From the NCBI GenBank assembly GCA_017998475.1, contig JAGODA010000215.1, forward strand, positions 1-5,657: a DNA stretch of 5,657 bases. Reading direction: 5' to 3'. This document shows positions 5,342-5,657 of the stretch, piece by piece. Origin of the DNA: Spirochaetota bacterium. GTDB lineage: Bacteria; Spirochaetota; UBA4802; UBA5368. A program made the position numbers and the translations under genes. Under the pieces are notes generated by a model. It was not told where the DNA came from and did no database searches. It worked only from the letters and a program-made list of their open reading frames with translations. Position 1 is the stretch's first letter, and the number at the start of each line of letters is the position of its first letter.

Positions 5342-5657
5342 ATGGGCGAATGGAAAAAGACGGGCTGTGTGCTGTGCTCGCAGAACTGCGGGCTCGATGT
5401 CCTCGTAGAGGACGGCCGCATGGTGAAGGTGAAGGGCGACAAAGAAAACCTGAAAAGCCAGGGCTATCTCTGCCGCAAGGGGATGAACGTCGTCCATCAC
5501 CAGTATCCGAAAGACCGCGTAACGGAGCCGCTGAAGAGGAAGGGCAGCGGCTTCGAGCCGGTGAGCTGGGACCGGGCGATCGGGGAAATCGCGGAAAAAC
5601 TGCGCGGCGTGGTGGAATCGCACGGGCCGAGGAGCTTCGCCTACATGGGCGGCTCCT
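5342..5657 (+). CDS. Molybdopterin oxidoreductase, DMSO reductase superfamily, N-terminal part (3' end outside window)
   Basis: Partial: 105 codons, open to the window edge. It begins MGEWKKTGCVLCSQNCGLD and carries the N-terminal iron-sulphur motif C-x2-C-x3-C-x27-C (Cys9, Cys12, Cys16, Cys44), the signature of the Fe4S4 domain that feeds electrons to the bis-MGD molybdenum or tungsten cofactor. GYLCRKG (41-47), PKDRVTEPLKRKG and SWDRAIGEIAEKL (from about residue 76) follow in the order usual for formate dehydrogenase-, thiosulfate/polysulfide reductase- and acetylene hydratase-like members. No twin-arginine signal precedes the cluster, so a cytoplasmic enzyme is likely. The cofactor ligand (Sec, Cys, Ser or Asp) and thus the substrate class lie beyond the window. 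It follows the MarR gene by 32 bp and is probably cotranscribed with it. Superfamily is certain; reaction is unknown. Confidence 0.9.
   Translation, partial: MGEWKKTGCVLCSQNCGLDVLVEDGRMVKVKGDKENLKSQGYLCRKGMNVVHHQYPKDRVTEPLKRKGSGFEPVSWDRAIGEIAEKLRGVVESHGPRSFAYMGGS

Noticed and set aside
5117..5623. A 168-codon minus-strand open frame across the MarR/molybdoenzyme junction
   Set aside because: It runs antisense to two well-supported genes and has no family resemblance.

Overview
The window is a piece of GC-rich bacterial chromosome with two divergent gene blocks around a 151-bp AT-richer regulatory region (4742-4892). Every gap between genes inside a block is under 35 bp, most genes have a clear Shine-Dalgarno sequence, and I see no mobile element, CRISPR array, tRNA or rRNA. 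The phylum cannot be fixed from these bases. A sugar-scavenging operon beside a DMSO-reductase-superfamily molybdoenzyme would suit an anaerobic or facultative heterotroph. A spirochaete or deltaproteobacterium-like lineage is only a guess.

Left block, minus strand, read from 4741 down to 1: a LacI-family regulator (3710-4741), a GH36-type alpha-galactosidase (1316-3694), a TIM-barrel sugar isomerase/epimerase (325-1293, GTG start) and the first 101 codons of an MFS transporter (304 to beyond base 1). Gaps of 15, 22 and 20 bp, each carrying a ribosome binding site, indicate one polycistronic operon. Its promoter has a TTGACA -35 element, a 17-bp spacer and a TATTAT -10 element. A perfect 16-bp palindrome of classic LacI-family form overlaps the -10 and the predicted start site. 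The simplest reading is an autoregulated cassette that imports an alpha-galactoside, hydrolyses it in the cytoplasm, and passes a released sugar to an isomerase. The substrate and inducer are not known from sequence.

Right block, plus strand: a MarR-family regulator (4893-5309), then the start of a molybdopterin oxidoreductase (5342 to beyond 5657) with a complete N-terminal 4Fe-4S cysteine motif and no Tat signal. The MarR promoter region contains a 25-bp imperfect inverted repeat spanning the likely -10, probably its own operator. The MarR protein has a cysteine at about the position of the peroxide-sensing cysteine of OhrR, so redox control of the molybdoenzyme is possible but unproven.

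Nothing here is clearly a new system. The points most worth following are the unassigned isomerase in an alpha-galactoside operon, the well-defined LacI operator, and the MarR/molybdoenzyme pair cut by the right edge.
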